Shown piece by piece: positions 61,571 through 64,000 of a stretch of 64,000 nt of DNA (position 1 is its first letter; every line of letters begins with the position of its first letter). The DNA is from Shewanella halotolerans. Lineage in GTDB: Bacteria; Pseudomonadota; Gammaproteobacteria; Enterobacterales; Shewanellaceae. The translations under genes were made by a program, and so were the position numbers. The notes under the pieces were generated by a model. The model saw nothing but the letters and a program-made list of their open reading frames with translations, was not told the origin of the DNA and did not search any database. Location: contig NZ_CP080417.1 of the NCBI RefSeq assembly GCF_019457535.1, positions 992,001 to 1,056,000 on the forward strand, in the 5' to 3' direction.

Positions 61571-61791
61571 TGTGATCCTTCACATTATCTATGGCTGAAT
61601 TGAGGTGGCTTTTGGCCTTAGGGGATGGATTGCCCTAAAACGCTGGCAAGTGTGCACCTATTTGTCTTGTTAAACAAGTCTTTACTGGCAGGAGCTTTGT
61701 CTTATTGTTTTGCTCTTAATAGAGTTGAGCGCCCGCCCGCGCCCGAAGGGGACGGTTGGGGGAGGCGGGCAGGTGAGTGTAACCTGTCACG

Positions 61792-63342
61792 TTAAATTGG
61801 CGTCACGCCTGCGTAGGAGATGCCGGAGAGCCTTGCCATCTCGCTGTGCCAGGTGGCGAGATCGTCCAGGGTAAAGTCCTGCAGGCTGTGATGGCCACAG
61901 GCCCTGGCCATCACCTGCATCAGCTCGCTGGAGGCCAACAGAAAATTGGCCAGCTGCTGCGCCGACTTGTCGATATTGAGGCGTTGGCGTAGGTCGGCAT
62001 TCTGAGTGGCGATACCGGCGGGGCAGTTGTTGGTGTTGCAGATGCGGGCGGCGACGCAGCCGATCGCCTGCATGGCACTGTTGGCCAGGGCAACGCCGTC
62101 GGCACCTAGCGCCATCGCCTTGACGAAGTCCATGGGTAGCCTCAGGCCGCCTGTGATGATGAGCGTCACCCGGCCGCTGGCCCCCTGCTGATCCAGGTAG
62201 CGGCGGGCGCGAGCCAGGGCGGGGATGGTGGGCACACTGATGTGGTCGCGAAAGATCTGCGGCGCGGCGCCTGTGCCGCCACCACGGCCGTCGAGTATGA
62301 TGTAGTCGGCGCTGGCATCGAGTGCAAACTGAATGTCCCGTTCGATATGGTTGGCGCTGAGCTTAAAGCCGATAGGCACGCCGCCGCTGAGTTCACGTAC
62401 CCTATCGGCGAAGCGTTTAAAGTCGGCCACAGAGTTGAGCTCCTTGAACCTGGGCGGCGAGATGGCATCTTGGCCCGCCGGAATACCGCGGATCTCAGCT
62501 ATTTTCCCCTGGTTCTTGCTGCCCGGCAGATGTCCGCCTGTGCCTGTCTTGGCGCCCTGGCCGCCCTTGAAGTGAAACGCCTGTATCTTGGCCATCAAGG
62601 CTTCCTGATAGCCAAACTGGGCGCTGGCCAGCTCGTAGAAGTAACGTGAGTTGGCCGCCTGCTCCTCGGGCAACATACCGCCCTCGCCGGAGCAGATCCC
62701 GGTACCCGCAAGTTCGGCCCCCTTGGCCAGGGCGACCTTGGCCTCTTCCGATAGGGCGCCGAAGCTCATGTCTGACACCAGCAGGGGGATCTTCAGCCTC
62801 AGGGGCTTTCTTGCCTCAGGGCCTATGATCAGCTCGGTGTCGATGGCCTCGTCTTCGAACAGGGGCTTGTTGGCCATCTGGGCAGTCATGATCTGAATCT
62901 CATCCCAGCTGGGCAGCTGATATCTGGGCACCCCCATGGCGACCATGGGGCCATGATGGCCGAGTGTCTTGAGTCCATCTCTGGCGAGCTGATGGATCAA
63001 CTCGACGCCGGGCTCCTCTTTGGTGGCGACCGCCTTGGGAGCCTGGTTGCCATCTTTGGCGATCGCCTCGCGGCCCGGGCCCTCCTTGCCCACCTGTTCG
63101 GCGCTAAACTGTTTGTGGGTGCCATCGCAGTAGGGAGCGTTGCCCGTGTGTTTACAGGCGCACAGGTAGGCCTCACCGCTTCGCTCGGCGGTAAAGGCCT
63201 TGGGGCTAAATCCCGTTCCCTTATGGGAACCATCACAGAAGGGCTGGCTGTTTGAGCGGCCGCAGACACAGAAATAGTATTCCTTTCCTTTGGTTAGCTC
63301 GACTTTTTTGGGTTTGTTATCGGCGACGACGGGTTTTACCAT
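61792..63342 (-). CDS. CDGSH iron-sulfur domains fused to FMN-type glutamate-synthase domain
   Basis: 516 residues. The N-terminus holds two CDGSH-type 2Fe-2S motifs: CVCGRSNSQPFCDGSH (about residues 25-40) and CACKHTGNAPYCDGTH (about 61-76). From about residue 125 follows the FMN-binding barrel of the glutamate synthase large subunit (PLLVSDMSFGALSEEAKVAL, KGGQGAKTGTGGHLPG, ILDGRGGGTGAAP), with a cysteine cluster CVAARICNTNNCPAGIAT for a further Fe-S centre. No amidotransferase domain is present, so it is not a normal GltB. An electron-transfer oxidoreductase is likely; the substrate is unknown. Confidence 0.88.
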   Translation of the reverse strand: MVKPVVADNKPKKVELTKGKEYYFCVCGRSNSQPFCDGSHKGTGFSPKAFTAERSGEAYLCACKHTGNAPYCDGTHKQFSAEQVGKEGPGREAIAKDGNQAPKAVATKEEPGVELIHQLARDGLKTLGHHGPMVAMGVPRYQLPSWDEIQIMTAQMANKPLFEDEAIDTELIIGPEARKPLRLKIPLLVSDMSFGALSEEAKVALAKGAELAGTGICSGEGGMLPEEQAANSRYFYELASAQFGYQEALMAKIQAFHFKGGQGAKTGTGGHLPGSKNQGKIAEIRGIPAGQDAISPPRFKELNSVADFKRFADRVRELSGGVPIGFKLSANHIERDIQFALDASADYIILDGRGGGTGAAPQIFRDHISVPTIPALARARRYLDQQGASGRVTLIITGGLRLPMDFVKAMALGADGVALANSAMQAIGCVAARICNTNNCPAGIATQNADLRQRLNIDKSAQQLANFLLASSELMQVMARACGHHSLQDFTLDDLATWHSEMARLSGISYAGVTPI

Positions 63343-63597
63343 GGGAGCTCCTTAGGCTTGCTGCGCGGCTGTTGTCTTTAGTCTAGGCGCTTTTGCGGCG
63401 GGTCGCCGCCTCGCGATTCATGCTTAGTCATCTCTATCATCGCCTATCGATACTCGATGTGGGTGTTGACCCGGCGCGCCGAAAAATTCACACTCAATTG
63501 AATCAATTTGGCGATAATCAGGGTCTTATGTAAGGCGCTGTGACTTATGTCATGGGCAATAAAACAGACAGATCTAGTGAGCAAACGGGAGATTAAG

Positions 63598-64000
63598 TTG
63601 GCGAGGAGTAAGCGCGAAGCAAATAGACAATATGCCTTCGAAAGCGGCCTGACCCGGCGCGACTTTCTTGTGCGCAGCGGCGCCCTGGGTCTGCTGCTGG
63701 CGGCGAAGCCTGAGTTGAGTTTTGCCAGTGACGAAGGTTTCTCTCTCACCACGCGCCCCAAAGATTTCGACGTGATCAACCGCGCCGTCATAGAGAGCGT
63801 GCAGCTGCACCTGTTTCCCGACGATGGTGATGGCCCTTCGGCCAGGGAGCTGAACGCCTATCGCTATCTGCTATGGGCCATGGAAGATCCTGACAATCGC
63901 GCCGATGAGGACAGGCTGTTCATCTTGCAGGGGGCGGCCTGGTTGGAAGATTGGGCCGATACCCAGACCGGACGTAGCTTCCTGGTGCTGAGCTGGGATG
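63598..64000 (+). CDS. Tat-exported gluconate 2-dehydrogenase subunit 3-like protein (partial)
   Basis: The gene runs off the window end; 134 codons are visible. The start is placed at the TTG at 63598, preceded by GGGAGA at 6 nt; an ATG at 63547 and a GTG at 63577 are in frame but have poor ribosome-binding sites. The N-terminus carries a twin-arginine motif LTRRDFLVRSGALGLLLAA and then the segment VINRAVIESVQLHLFPDDGDGPSARELNAYRYL, typical of the gluconate 2-dehydrogenase subunit 3 family. It usually pairs with a GMC oxidoreductase gene, expected just beyond the window. Confidence 0.75.
   Translation, partial: MARSKREANRQYAFESGLTRRDFLVRSGALGLLLAAKPELSFASDEGFSLTTRPKDFDVINRAVIESVQLHLFPDDGDGPSARELNAYRYLLWAMEDPDNRADEDRLFILQGAAWLEDWADTQTGRSFLVLSWD

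Noticed and set aside
61731..61770. Terminator at the GC-rich GCCCGCC...GGCGGGC stem
   Set aside because: The stem is strong, but no T-run follows on the relevant strand, so termination is unsupported.

Overview
The window reads as chromosomal DNA of a marine Shewanella-like gammaproteobacterium. The support is indirect: an OsmC-YcaO fusion, a pepsin-type aspartic protease like the shewasins, lldEFG lactate-oxidation genes, a split borosin methyltransferase/precursor pair and several diguanylate cyclases. The species cannot be fixed from the sequence alone. Coding density is high. No rRNA, tRNA, CRISPR array, prophage or complete insertion sequence is visible.

Layout. 0.1-7.5 kb: a membrane diguanylate cyclase, OsmC-YcaO, a PAP2 phosphatase with an outer-membrane-like C-terminus, a cupin and small unknown proteins. 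7.6-19.9 kb: envelope and secreted hydrolases, namely a phospholipase D-fold protein, amidohydrolase, endonuclease I-type nuclease, PagL-like lipid A deacylase, M14 peptidase with an alpha/beta hydrolase, and a glycerophosphodiesterase lipoprotein. A second diguanylate cyclase lies among them. 20.0-24.9 kb: a proline block on the minus strand (proC, proA, proB, putP) with a 58-residue membrane ORF just upstream of putP. 25.5-34.4 kb: two LysR regulators, an old yellow enzyme, LysE, MscS, MgtE, a DUF4344 metallopeptidase, an HNH nuclease and PpiC. 34.6-43.2 kb: lldEFG, divergent fadE, a CLCA_X protein and a dicarboxylate symporter fused to a periplasmic binding domain.

43.4-48.7 kb is the most distinctive block. 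Five minus-strand genes run in the order pepsin-like protease, GNAT acetyltransferase, borosin backbone N-methyltransferase, an 88-residue precursor with a hydrophobic core and acidic tail, and a TPR-diguanylate cyclase. The methyltransferase and precursor match the split borosin RiPP architecture, in which the modified peptide is separate from the enzyme.

49-60 kb carries a methionine/B12 theme. btuB sits behind a cobalamin riboswitch whose promoter is filled by three MetJ-type boxes. metE, divergent from metR, also has three MetJ-type boxes. Two MITE-like elements flank the genes between them. 60-64 kb: a Sel1-repeat protein, a CDGSH-glutamate-synthase-domain fusion, and the start of a Tat-exported gluconate-dehydrogenase-subunit-3-like gene cut by the window end.

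Smaller-scale structure includes degenerate 14-15 bp tandem arrays at several gene borders, one of them translated in frame; a large imperfect inverted repeat at 32.7 kb; and a structured leader before the nuclease gene at 14.2 kb.
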